From CAYZJV01 sp049310885 (GTDB lineage Bacteria > Spirochaetota > Spirochaetia > Sphaerochaetales > Sphaerochaetaceae), in NCBI RefSeq assembly GCF_049310885.1, contig NZ_JBMDYO010000001.1, forward strand, positions 310,001 to 374,000: DNA of 64,000 nt, in the 5' to 3' direction. Within the stretch, counting starts at the first letter, position 1; each line of letters starts with the position of its first letter. The notes below the pieces were generated by a model. The model was given only the letters and a program-made list of their open reading frames with translations. It did no database searches and was not told the DNA's origin. This document shows positions 9,072 to 17,135 of this stretch, piece after piece. The translations under genes and the position numbers were made by a program.

Positions 9072-10136
9072 ATGGCGCGTTTTCTTAAAAGTCGGAAAGC
9101 AACACAGGGGAAAATCCCTGGTGAGCTGGTTTTTGTTGGGCGAAAAAAAATGGATCAACTCAGCATCCGGATCATCCAATACAATGAAGAACGTTTTGAA
9201 GAAACGGTGGTCAATTCATTGGAAGAGGCACATGCCAGATTGGATGACGAATTATATACTTGGATTGATATCGTCGGATTGCACGACACACAGACTATCG
9301 GCAGGACGGAGGATCTTTTTGGTATACATCCCCTGACTCTTGAAGATATTGTCGATACCGGACAACGTCCGAAGGTTGAGGAATTCGATAACTATCTTAA
9401 CGTCATTGTTAAAATGATGCGTCTTGAACCGACCGATAACATGATCCATAGTGAACAGCTTTCCTTGGTTTGGGGAGCTGACTTCCTTCTCACATTTCAA
9501 GAAAGAGAAGGAGATGTTTTCGATCCTATTCGGGATCGTTTAAGACTGGGAAAAGGGAGGATCAGGCGTTCTGGTGTAGACTACCTCGCCTATGCATTGC
9601 TCGATGTTATTGTTGACAACTATATGCTCCTTATAGAACGTCTTGGGGAACAGGTGGAATCTCTGGAACCACAGATCATCGATGATCCTAGGGCGCAAAT
9701 ACTTGGTCAAATCAATGAAAATAGAAGGGAGTTGCACTTCTTACGGACTTCAGTCAGACCTGCTAGAGATGCCTTGAGAGAGCTTGCGAGATTGGAGACC
9801 GATCTTGTATCCCCTGCCACTTTCATCTTCCTCCGAGACCTGAATGATCTGGTAACCCAGGCTGTGGAGGCAATGGACTCCTACCGGGAGATGATACAGG
9901 ACCAATTGGATAGTCATACAGCCAGTACGGGAAATCGATTGAACGATGTCATGAAATTCCTTACGGTCTTTTCCGCGATATTCATCCCCCTTTCACTACT
10001 TGCAGGAATTTATGGGACGAATTTCGCTTACATTCCCGAACTTGGTTTCAAGTATGGATATTTTATCTTCTGGGGAGCTTTGGTCGTAGTAGCGATTGTT
10101 ATGGTACTCGTATTCAAACGAAAGAAGTGGCTTTGA
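9072..10136 (+). CDS. corA: CorA-family divalent cation channel
   Basis: The 354-residue protein has the CorA layout: an N-terminal soluble alpha/beta domain, a long stalk helix and two C-terminal membrane helices (about 295-315 and 328-348) with a basic tail. It should form a pentameric Mg2+/Co2+ channel in the inner membrane. The pore signature reads YGTNF instead of the usual YGMNF, with the following PEL conserved. AGGAGG ends eight bases or so before the ATG at 9072; a longer frame from 9051 lacks a ribosome site. It lies 38 bases after the helicase gene on the same strand. Confidence 0.9.
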   Translation: MARFLKSRKATQGKIPGELVFVGRKKMDQLSIRIIQYNEERFEETVVNSLEEAHARLDDELYTWIDIVGLHDTQTIGRTEDLFGIHPLTLEDIVDTGQRPKVEEFDNYLNVIVKMMRLEPTDNMIHSEQLSLVWGADFLLTFQEREGDVFDPIRDRLRLGKGRIRRSGVDYLAYALLDVIVDNYMLLIERLGEQVESLEPQIIDDPRAQILGQINENRRELHFLRTSVRPARDALRELARLETDLVSPATFIFLRDLNDLVTQAVEAMDSYREMIQDQLDSHTASTGNRLNDVMKFLTVFSAIFIPLSLLAGIYGTNFAYIPELGFKYGYFIFWGALVVVAIVMVLVFKRKKWL

Positions 10137-10141
10137 AACCA

Positions 10142-10969
10142 CTATTCCACATGAATATCCCTCTCTCGAAGGACTGGCATGAAGTGGAATACCGGCCTAT
10201 AAGGATAGTTTACTTGTTTACGATTGAAACGGGATTTATCACGTAACTGCAGCTCGATTCCAATGACAAAAACCCTCACACCAAGGGCTACTATAAGATC
10301 TGCTACATGGGGAATCCTTTTCAGTGCACGAACAGACCTATCCTGGTAGGAACCCTCCAAAAATAGTACAGCACTCTGAACGGAGACCTCCTTTGGATCA
10401 ATCAGATTTCCATCGTCTCCTACAAGAAGGTCTGCATACGAGCGTATGAGCCCTTCGTCGTTAATAGAGTTCCGTAATGTAGCGATTTCCAATACACATT
10501 TCAGCAGTGTATCGCGTTTCTCTTCATGATATGAATATCCTATGGTAAATAGAGTTCTTGTCTTTGCATCGAAAGCAATAAGGTCTATGGTTCCTATCTC
10601 TTTTTCATTGACTACAATAGGAATTTGATAGTCAATCACTTTCCCCATAGCCCCAAGAAGGTGGTGATTGTAAAGTGCAACTGCTACCCTAGCCTCTTGC
10701 TCCATGCCGAGTATGGTAGGATCCAACGTAGTGCCATCATGGTCTGCAGGTCTGAATCCATACCCCTTGTTGACCTTGGGGAGGTTCGTAAGTAGCTCTG
10801 GAAGGGCATGGGTATGTAAAAGTCGTTTAGCGACCAGTTCACTGTACGGTATGTCGGACCCCTGGGTGCGACCTCGTTTATTGATAATCATCCCTTGGTA
10901 AAGCGATTGGGGATTGTCAATCAATGCATCCACCCACGCCTTTGTTTCTCGTGCGGTAAATCTCTTCAT
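10142..10969 (-). CDS. PD-(D/E)XK-like fold protein of unknown function, probably inactive as a nuclease
   Basis: The 275-residue protein is soluble with no signal peptide. Residues 85-170 have the shape of a PD-(D/E)XK nuclease core: an acidic helix (MEQEARVAVALYNHHLLGA), then a strand pair IPIVVNEKEIGTIDLIAFD with the motif-II Asp, then TRTLFTIGYSY where the usual E-x-K should be, and a following helix. The E-x-K position reads GYS, so catalysis by the classical mechanism looks lost. AGGAG precedes the ATG by five bases, under a good promoter. The role is unknown; the fold assignment is by pattern only. Confidence 0.55.
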   Translation of the reverse strand: MKRFTARETKAWVDALIDNPQSLYQGMIINKRGRTQGSDIPYSELVAKRLLHTHALPELLTNLPKVNKGYGFRPADHDGTTLDPTILGMEQEARVAVALYNHHLLGAMGKVIDYQIPIVVNEKEIGTIDLIAFDAKTRTLFTIGYSYHEEKRDTLLKCVLEIATLRNSINDEGLIRSYADLLVGDDGNLIDPKEVSVQSAVLFLEGSYQDRSVRALKRIPHVADLIVALGVRVFVIGIELQLRDKSRFNRKQVNYPYRPVFHFMPVLRERDIHVE

Positions 10970-10993
10970 AGATGCTCCTGTATGTTTATTATG

Positions 10994-11022
10994 AATATAG
11001 CGAATATGGGAGGAAACGACAA
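10994..11022 (-). promoter_or_regulatory. promoter for the 10142-10969 gene
   Basis: On the minus strand: TTGTCG (11022-11017), 17-base spacer, TATATT (10999-10994), about 25 bases before the start. Confidence 0.6.
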
Positions 11023-11039
11023 ACTGACGCGGCCTGTAT

Positions 11040-12836
11040 TCAAACCAGATGCATAGTATACCGGTTCTTACCTTGCTTCTTGGAGATAAGCAGGGCTCGA
11101 TCTGCTAACCGTACAAGGCTATCCAGATTTTCCACGCCATCTTTAGCAATCGCTATCCCTACAGAACACGTTATCTGGCAATAATCTTCAGCGGCTGAAT
11201 CAGTCGATTGAAGGCAGGTAAACGCAAGCAACCGTTTGGCAAGAGCCTCTGCTCCTTTGCTCCCTGTATCCCGCAAAATAATAATGAACTCATCTCCTCC
11301 AACTCGAAAAATTCCATCGGTAGATCTACAAATCCTTTTGATATATGAAGCGAATTCCTTAAGCACTTGGTCACCATGCTCATGGGAGTAAGTGTCGTTG
11401 ATATATTTGAAATTGTCCAAATCGATAAAGAAGACCGAAACAGGGCCATCAAGAGGCTCCTCTTTCATGACTTGTACCAGCATATTTCTATTGTAGACCT
11501 CGGTAAGCGGATCATGGGAAGCTCTCCAAGAGAGCTGCTCGTTCAATTCATGAAGCTGTTTTGTACGTTCCTCTACCTTCGTTTCTAGTTCTCTGGTCAA
11601 TATATGGATATCATGCTCTGCCCGAATAAACCGTTCTGAGAAAGCATGGGCATGAACGAGCATGAAAAATCCCATTCCCATCCCTACAATCTGATTGAGG
11701 AATACATTCGGAATCCCTTGATCATAATAGATTTGTTGTAAAACCATAGTGCATACCAATACACACGCACCAAACACCACTAGATATGAGAAGGAGGGTC
11801 CCTTATGCGTGACGAATAGTATTATCCATACTAAGAGACCGATGATAACACCTATAGTTATGATAGAAATGTACTGTTGGTAGTAGATGATTGGGAATAT
11901 GGTCACTACAGCGGTATAGATACCCATGATACCAAAAAACGGTATCTCAAAATATTTGGGCAGACGTATCTTGAATGCCTTCTGGGAGTAAAGGAGGAAT
12001 ATAGCTGCTGCCACGGGAATGGTCCCATATTCGATCTTCGATACCAACCAGATGGGAATAGATGGTAGTAACCACGTCAACAGAGAATTGGAAGCGGCCA
12101 ATTTCAATGACAATGTGATGCACAGTAGAGCGAAGAGCCCACCTTCATTGCTCCCATCTTCCGATCTTCCGTAGAACAGGAGAAACATGAATGATCCACT
12201 GAGAAACAACGCTACCAATGCGATCGATAACCCAATTTTCAGAATAAAGAAGCGTATCACTTGTTCGGCAGGGCCAATGATGGGAGCAACTCCCATTCCC
12301 CCGACGGGGTGATAGAAATTGCTTACATGAATCACAATTGTGAGTGACATAGTTTTGTTCAAAGAGAAATTGACCAGCGTATCGCCAAAGCTGGCTAGGG
12401 TTTCTTGCGCTTGAGAACCGGGGTTACCACAATTTCCAACAAATTGTCCTTCAATGAACAGATCATAGGAGGTGTAGATCGTATCCAGCAGTAGTCCGTA
12501 TTGTCCTGGGGGAATATTTTCCAGTCGTAATACATAGGAACCGATACCAAATCCTGTCTGTCCATTTCCCATACCAGCTTTGCGCCAGTCTTCGGGAACC
12601 TTGATTGGTATGAAACCTACCTCTGGTATGTCTATGGGATCGATGTGGGAATTTGGATAGAACCGCCACAGTCCATCAAGCATAGTAGGCCTATCTAACG
12701 GAGAAGGGGTCTTTTCCACCGTCAGGACTCCGTTCTCAATGTGCGGCGAAGCATGTGTCAAACCTATATTGGTAAAGACACCGACAAGCCCCAAAAGGAT
12801 CAAGAGTATACCCAATACCACGACCAGACTTCTCAT
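11040..12836 (-). CDS. 7TMR-DISM diguanylate cyclase
   Basis: The 598-residue protein has an N-terminal membrane anchor, an extracytoplasmic beta-sandwich (7TMR-DISMED2 style, from DGLWRFYPNS to about residue 185), seven membrane helices (about 190-400), a coiled coil (ELETKVEERTKQLHELNEQL) and a GGDEF domain. The active site RVGGDEF is intact and an I-site RSTD stands five residues before it. It should couple an outside ligand, perhaps a carbohydrate, to cyclic-di-GMP synthesis. The ATG at 12836 has no ribosome site; a -10 box ends six bases before it, which suggests a leaderless transcript. Confidence 0.88.
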   Translation of the reverse strand: MRSLVVVLGILLILLGLVGVFTNIGLTHASPHIENGVLTVEKTPSPLDRPTMLDGLWRFYPNSHIDPIDIPEVGFIPIKVPEDWRKAGMGNGQTGFGIGSYVLRLENIPPGQYGLLLDTIYTSYDLFIEGQFVGNCGNPGSQAQETLASFGDTLVNFSLNKTMSLTIVIHVSNFYHPVGGMGVAPIIGPAEQVIRFFILKIGLSIALVALFLSGSFMFLLFYGRSEDGSNEGGLFALLCITLSLKLAASNSLLTWLLPSIPIWLVSKIEYGTIPVAAAIFLLYSQKAFKIRLPKYFEIPFFGIMGIYTAVVTIFPIIYYQQYISIITIGVIIGLLVWIILFVTHKGPSFSYLVVFGACVLVCTMVLQQIYYDQGIPNVFLNQIVGMGMGFFMLVHAHAFSERFIRAEHDIHILTRELETKVEERTKQLHELNEQLSWRASHDPLTEVYNRNMLVQVMKEEPLDGPVSVFFIDLDNFKYINDTYSHEHGDQVLKEFASYIKRICRSTDGIFRVGGDEFIIILRDTGSKGAEALAKRLLAFTCLQSTDSAAEDYCQITCSVGIAIAKDGVENLDSLVRLADRALLISKKQGKNRYTMHLV

Positions 12837-12842
12837 ATATCG

Positions 12843-12871
12843 ATTCTATGTCACCCATGGCACGAATACAA
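12843..12871 (-). promoter_or_regulatory. leaderless-type promoter of the 7TM-GGDEF gene
   Basis: Minus strand: TTGTAT (12871-12866), 17-base spacer, TAGAAT (12848-12843), then six bases (CGATAT) and the ATG at 12836. No Shine-Dalgarno sequence. Confidence 0.6.
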
Positions 12872-12883
12872 CATTTTTCCATA

Positions 12884-12912
12884 TTGCCATTACTTGTTTT
12901 GTTCGCCATACT
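12884..12912 (+). promoter_or_regulatory. leaderless-type promoter of the HAD phosphatase gene
   Basis: TTGCCA (12884-12889), 17-base spacer, CATACT (12907-12912), then seven bases and the ATG at 12920. No Shine-Dalgarno sequence; the promoter also rules out a start at 12848. Confidence 0.6.
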
Positions 12913-12919
12913 ACGCCGT

Positions 12920-13738
12920 ATGGAAAACAGATACGGAATCAAGGCAATAGCCATCGACCTCGATGGCACATTACTTACGACTGAAAAAATCATTACAGAT
13001 AGAACCATTCAGACACTTCGCCATGTCATGGATAATGGAATCCATGTCTCTATCGCGACAGGAAGAAGTCTCACTACTGCCAGTAGGTTTATCGAACAGG
13101 TCGGTACCAAATTTCCTGCAGTCTGTTACAACGGATCATGTATCTATGATCCTTCCAATAATAAAGACCTCTGGCACATTGCGCTTGATTCATCTATATG
13201 TAAGAGGATTGTCGATATTAGCCTGACATCTCCCGCGCATCTGCATGCATTCCAAGAACATGAACTCTATTTTACCGAAAACGGTCGAAACGCAGATTAT
13301 CTTGAACCATTGAGCGGAAAAACGGGAAAGGCTATCGATTTTTCCAAGCTCTCGCCACTTCGATTCACTAAGGCAATGTTTATTGGAGAAAGAACGGAAA
13401 CCGATCGCATACAATCCTTGCTAAAAAACGAATTCGGTTCTACCTTGCATCTCGTATACTCCCATGCTGACTACTTTGAGATCATGACTGGTGGAGCTAC
13501 GAAAGGATCGGCACTTGAACGTCTTATGGACATGTATGGTATCCACTCAGATCAAGTGATGGCATTTGGTGATGCGGATAACGATAAAGAGATGCTCACC
13601 TGGGCAAAGTTCGGTATAGCTATGGGGAATGCTCATGAGACGATAAAATCGGTAGCTTCTGATACAGCAACCCATAATGACGATGATGGAGTAGCAAAAA
13701 AAATTCAAGAAATCATGGGGTTCCAATTACCCGATTGA
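12920..13738 (+). CDS. Cof/YidA-type HAD hydrolase
   Basis: The 272-residue protein is a HAD superfamily IIB phosphatase. Motif I is IAIDLDGTLL near residue 9 (nucleophile Asp and acid/base Asp), motif II is SIATGRS, and motifs III/IV are KGSALERLM and AFGDADNDKEML. Such enzymes dephosphorylate sugar phosphates, FMN or similar small molecules; the substrate cannot be told. The start at 12920 places motif I at the usual distance from the N-terminus and fits the promoter. It is divergent from the 7TM-GGDEF gene. Confidence 0.88.
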   Translation: MENRYGIKAIAIDLDGTLLTTEKIITDRTIQTLRHVMDNGIHVSIATGRSLTTASRFIEQVGTKFPAVCYNGSCIYDPSNNKDLWHIALDSSICKRIVDISLTSPAHLHAFQEHELYFTENGRNADYLEPLSGKTGKAIDFSKLSPLRFTKAMFIGERTETDRIQSLLKNEFGSTLHLVYSHADYFEIMTGGATKGSALERLMDMYGIHSDQVMAFGDADNDKEMLTWAKFGIAMGNAHETIKSVASDTATHNDDDGVAKKIQEIMGFQLPD

Positions 13739-13749
13739 CTGTAGGGACC

Positions 13750-13778
13750 TTGCATCAGGCGACAGAACATCGTACCTT
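13750..13778 (+). promoter_or_regulatory. leaderless-type promoter of the DUF3783 gene
   Basis: TTGCAT (13750-13755), 17-base spacer, TACCTT (13773-13778), six bases, then ATG at 13785. No Shine-Dalgarno sequence. Confidence 0.5.
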
Positions 13779-13784
13779 CTGGGT

Positions 13785-14033
13785 ATGGAACAGATACATG
13801 AAGACAAGCCTACTGAAAAAGTCGTGATCCTGCATGGATTCACCAACGAACAGATATTTGCAGTCCTTAGGGCTGTAAAGCGGGAAATAGGAACAACAGA
13901 AGATGTGGCTTTCGCAACCACTACGGCACACTCATTAGAGATGAAGCTGAAAGAGGTGGTTAAAGATGTCTCAGAAGAGCATGCCTATATGAAGAAAAAT
14001 CCTCCTAACGGCACAAGAACTCCTTCCAACTGA
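13785..14033 (+). CDS. DUF3783-like small protein
   Basis: The 82-residue soluble protein contains VVILHGFTNEQIFAVLRAVKRE, then VAFATTTAHSLEMKLKEVVKDVSEEH, which matches the DUF3783 pattern (a short alpha/beta domain in anaerobes, function unknown). The C-terminal 12 residues are probably disordered. No ribosome site precedes the ATG, but a promoter ends six bases before it. It stands alone between the HAD gene and a convergent beta-barrel gene. Confidence 0.65.
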   Translation: MEQIHEDKPTEKVVILHGFTNEQIFAVLRAVKREIGTTEDVAFATTTAHSLEMKLKEVVKDVSEEHAYMKKNPPNGTRTPSN

Positions 14034-14045
14034 AACTGTAATTCG

Positions 14046-14588
14046 CTAAAGTTTCGCCTTCACGACCAAGCCTACATGAGTATCGCCGGTAAGATCAAAT
14101 CCAGTGGCCGAGGTGCCGACCAAATCGGGAAGATTTGGAATCAGGTGCTTACCTTCAATTCCCAAGGCGAGTACGGGGGTAATGTTGAAATCGAAACCTA
14201 CCCTCGCTCCGTAGGGAATCACTTCAGGAAGTGCAGGATCTCCATTAATTAGCTCAATGCGGTACGCCGGACCAAGGGCAACATAGGGCTCGAAGAATCC
14301 TAGCGGCCAACGGAAGACCAAGTCTGTGGCAATATAAAAAGCATACAAATCGGATGGACTGTCAAAAGGATCTTGTAGCAGTACATCTGTCGATAACCCG
14401 AACCACTCATTGATGTAGAAAGCCATCCGTATAGACGGGGAATAACTGGCAAAATTGGTATCGACTAGATCTTGGATTGCATAGGAGTTAACTAATCCTA
14501 CCTCGAAAATGCTAGGAGTCGCTGCCATGGCGACTGTCCCAACTACCAGGAATATCAACACGATTACCAAAGTATGTCTCATACGCAT
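14046..14588 (-). CDS. small outer-membrane beta-barrel protein
   Basis: The 180-residue protein has a signal peptide (about 21 residues, ending VGTVAMAA) and then alternating hydrophobic/polar strands such as FEPYVALGPAYRIEL and YGARVGFDFNITPVLALGIEGKHL, ending in HVGLVVKAKL. This is the pattern of an 8-strand OmpA/OprF-like or OmpW-like barrel. AAGGAGG stands five bases before the ATG at 14588; the longer open frame upstream has no barrel or signal character. The ligand or role is unknown. Confidence 0.75.
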   Translation of the reverse strand: MRMRHTLVIVLIFLVVGTVAMAATPSIFEVGLVNSYAIQDLVDTNFASYSPSIRMAFYINEWFGLSTDVLLQDPFDSPSDLYAFYIATDLVFRWPLGFFEPYVALGPAYRIELINGDPALPEVIPYGARVGFDFNITPVLALGIEGKHLIPNLPDLVGTSATGFDLTGDTHVGLVVKAKL

Positions 14589-14625
14589 AGGTACCTCCTT
14601 CTGAAAAACGATAATATCTAATCGA

Positions 14626-14654
14626 ATTTTACGCCGTATGCTGTCAAATAGCAA
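14626..14654 (-). promoter_or_regulatory. promoter of the small beta-barrel gene
   Basis: Minus strand: TTGCTA (14654-14649), 17-base spacer, TAAAAT (14631-14626), about 38 bases before the start codon. Confidence 0.5.
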
Positions 14655-14819
14655 TTGAATCCTTTTACGTGTCCACCAATGCTTCCAACTCAATGGAATT
14701 GGAGTGATTTTAAAGGTAACAACGGTACGAATCTTCCAGTGCCTTAGTATGGAATTCCCCTCCATTGAACAAGTCGCTATTTTTTGCAAGAATAAGCTAC
14801 CCTACAAGGAGCTCCCCGA

Positions 14820-16163
14820 TTGAAATCATTACATCTCCAAAAGCATGCGAATTTCCCAAAACGATTCCCTTTCTATTATGGTTGGGTCATACTTGTTGCT
14901 AGTTCAATCGGTATTCTGGCGAGCATCCCCGGGCAAACCATGGGAGTTTCAGTCTTCACTGACCACCTTATCTCTTCACTCGGTGTCTCCAGAGTCAATT
15001 TATCGACTGCCTACATGGTAGGAACACTATCTAGCAGCTTGTTGATTCCCCATGCTGGTATCTTTCTCGATAGACGAGGAGCTAGACCGACAGCGACGAT
15101 TGCTGCACTGGGTTTGGTCTGCTCCCTTCTTATACTTGCTTTCTCTCCTCTAATTACACAAGCAATCGTATCTCTGATTCCTTCAGGTGAAGTAGCAATC
15201 GCTTTTATAGTTGCTACATTCGGATTCCTTGGGATACGCTTTTTCGGGCAAGGTGTCACCTCAATTGCTGCAAGAACTATGGTAGCGAAATGGTTTGGAC
15301 CGAGAAGAGGTCTCGTAGTAGGAATCATGGGAGTCACCACGGCTTTCGGGTTTTCATATGCACCCCAACCCCTCCAAGCAATGGTGACTCGATATGGATG
15401 GGTTGGAGCCCTCCAGACTATCTCTCTCTTGCTGTTGGTGATCTACCTTCCAATCGTGATCCTATTCTTCCGCTCTGATCCAGAATCTGTTGGCCTGGAA
15501 GTTGAGGAAGGGTTACCACCCCGAAACATAGTCAAGAGCTCTCTGAACCAAGACTCCGAGATTGAGTACAGTGTTGCAGAGGCTAAACAACAAGTCCGTT
15601 ATTGGGTAATGATGGTCACTATGGGATTTTGGACCCTATTTACCACTGCTTTTACATTCCATGTGGTCTCTATCCATGCGGAGATCGGCGTTGCAGCCGA
15701 ACAAGCAGTGAAGATATTTCTTCCCATCTCGTTCATCTCAGTAGCAGCCCAGTTCCTTGGTAGCTATCTGAGCGACCGTATCCGTTTGAAGTGGTTATTC
15801 ATGGCTTTCACTTCATCCATCATGGTAAGTTCTATGGCCATCTATCTATTGGGAAGTGATTTTGGGACTTGGCTCATGATCGCATCCTATGGAATCGGCA
15901 GTGGCTTTTTCAGCATGCTTAGTGTAGTTGCTTGGCCTAAGTTGTTCGGAAGAAAACATTTGGGAGCGATCAGCGGTTTTGCCATGTCCATCATGGTTGC
16001 CGGAAGCGCTCTCGGTCCTTGGCTATTCAGTGTTGTGCGTTCCACCACAGGATCTTACAGATCGATGGGTATCATCGGCGCTATAGCAGCCTGTATATTA
16101 TTGATCGTTACTGCCAGACTTCCATTCTCGAGACCTGTCTCACAGATAAAAGAATCCGATTAA
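14820..16163 (+). CDS. MFS transporter, oxalate/formate-antiporter (OFA)-like
   Basis: The 447-residue protein has 12 predicted helices. It opens with FPFYYGWVILVASSIGILAS, the usual entry of OFA/monocarboxylate-type MFS carriers, and has the loop 2-3 motif GIFLDRRGARPT. It probably carries a small organic acid across the inner membrane; the substrate is not readable. The start is a TTG at 14820 with AAGGAG eight bases upstream; no ATG lies near. Its stop overlaps the stop of the convergent ZIP gene by four bases. Confidence 0.82.
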   Translation: MKSLHLQKHANFPKRFPFYYGWVILVASSIGILASIPGQTMGVSVFTDHLISSLGVSRVNLSTAYMVGTLSSSLLIPHAGIFLDRRGARPTATIAALGLVCSLLILAFSPLITQAIVSLIPSGEVAIAFIVATFGFLGIRFFGQGVTSIAARTMVAKWFGPRRGLVVGIMGVTTAFGFSYAPQPLQAMVTRYGWVGALQTISLLLLVIYLPIVILFFRSDPESVGLEVEEGLPPRNIVKSSLNQDSEIEYSVAEAKQQVRYWVMMVTMGFWTLFTTAFTFHVVSIHAEIGVAAEQAVKIFLPISFISVAAQFLGSYLSDRIRLKWLFMAFTSSIMVSSMAIYLLGSDFGTWLMIASYGIGSGFFSMLSVVAWPKLFGRKHLGAISGFAMSIMVAGSALGPWLFSVVRSTTGSYRSMGIIGAIAACILLIVTARLPFSRPVSQIKESD

Positions 16164-16972
16164 GCTAACATGACCAAACTCAAAGCCATAACCACCATAC
16201 CTGCGATCACTCCGCCTATGGCAATATGATGTTCACCATATTCTTCCGCTGTGGGTAATAATTCATCAAGCGATATATAGACCATGATTCCCGCTACTGC
16301 AGCAAATACCACACCAAATGTAACATCATTGAACCACTGCCTTAGGAGAAAGAAACCAATAAGAGCCCCAATGGGTTCGGACAGTCCAGATAGCAACGAG
16401 AACCAGAAGGCTTTCCTTTTACTTTTTGTTGCAAAATAGATAGGAGCCGACACGGCTACTCCTTCAGGAATATTGTGGATTGCAATGGCAATAGCAATGC
16501 TGACACCCAACCCAGGATCGGTCAATGCTGCCATGAACGTCGCCAGGCCTTCGGGGAAATTATGGATTGCGATTGCCAAGGCACTGAAGAAACCCATCCT
16601 CATCAATCGCGGATCGTTTGGATCCATTTCCGGTTTCTGGTCACAGGGTTTTGCATGCATTTCATGGGGGTTTTCGTACGATGGGATCAATTTATCGATA
16701 ATAGCTATTACGGCTACTCCTGCGAAAAAAGAAGCGACGGTTGCCCAGTAACCGCCTTTATCTCCCATAGCTCCTACGAGAGAATCCTTTGCCTTAACGA
16801 AAATCTCTATTAGCGCGACATAAATCATAACTCCAGCAGAAAATCCCAAAGCTGCCGCAAGGAATTTCGGATTGAACTTCCTTGAGAAGAACGCCATTAT
16901 CGACCCGACACCTGTCGCCAATCCCGCGAATATCGTAAGCCCGAACGCAAACAAAATCATGGATGTTTCCAT
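16160..16972 (-). CDS. zupT: ZIP-family (ZupT-like) metal transporter
   Basis: The 270-residue, eight-helix protein has the two metal-binding ZIP helices: IHNFPEGLATFMAAL and IHNIPEGVAVSAPIYFAT. A short cytoplasmic loop before them holds His/Asp residues (EMHAKPCDQKPEMDPNDP). It should import Zn2+, possibly Fe2+ or Mn2+. The length matches ZupT (about 257). AAGGGAG lies 12 bases before the ATG, which is rather far. It is convergent with the MFS gene and divergent from the metalloprotease gene. Confidence 0.88.
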   Translation of the reverse strand: METSMILFAFGLTIFAGLATGVGSIMAFFSRKFNPKFLAAALGFSAGVMIYVALIEIFVKAKDSLVGAMGDKGGYWATVASFFAGVAVIAIIDKLIPSYENPHEMHAKPCDQKPEMDPNDPRLMRMGFFSALAIAIHNFPEGLATFMAALTDPGLGVSIAIAIAIHNIPEGVAVSAPIYFATKSKRKAFWFSLLSGLSEPIGALIGFFLLRQWFNDVTFGVVFAAVAGIMVYISLDELLPTAEEYGEHHIAIGGVIAGMVVMALSLVMLA

Positions 16973-17100
16973 AGTGTGTCAAAACTCCCTTCTTATTGCC
17001 AGAGTATAAAGTGATGACGCCGAAAATGGAAGAAAAACTGAGAAACACCAATTTCCTTTCGACTGTCTGAACCACAGATATGTATGGTATGCCAGCTATC

Positions 17101-17129
17101 TTGCCTTCTTTACCGATAGAAATTACTCT
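17101..17129 (+). promoter_or_regulatory. leaderless-type promoter of the metalloprotease/barrel gene
   Basis: TTGCCT (17101-17106), 17-base spacer, TACTCT (17124-17129), six bases, then ATG at 17136 without a Shine-Dalgarno sequence. Confidence 0.5.
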
Positions 17130-17135
17130 TAGCAC

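Noticed and set aside
10125..10150. Hairpin AGTGG/CCACT between corA and the convergent gene as a terminator
   Set aside because: The 5-bp stem is weak and lacks a proper T-run in either direction.
14589..14789. N-terminal extension of the small beta-barrel protein to 14789
   Set aside because: The extension is basic and unlike a signal peptide, and a strong AAGGAGG site plus signal peptide mark the start at 14588.
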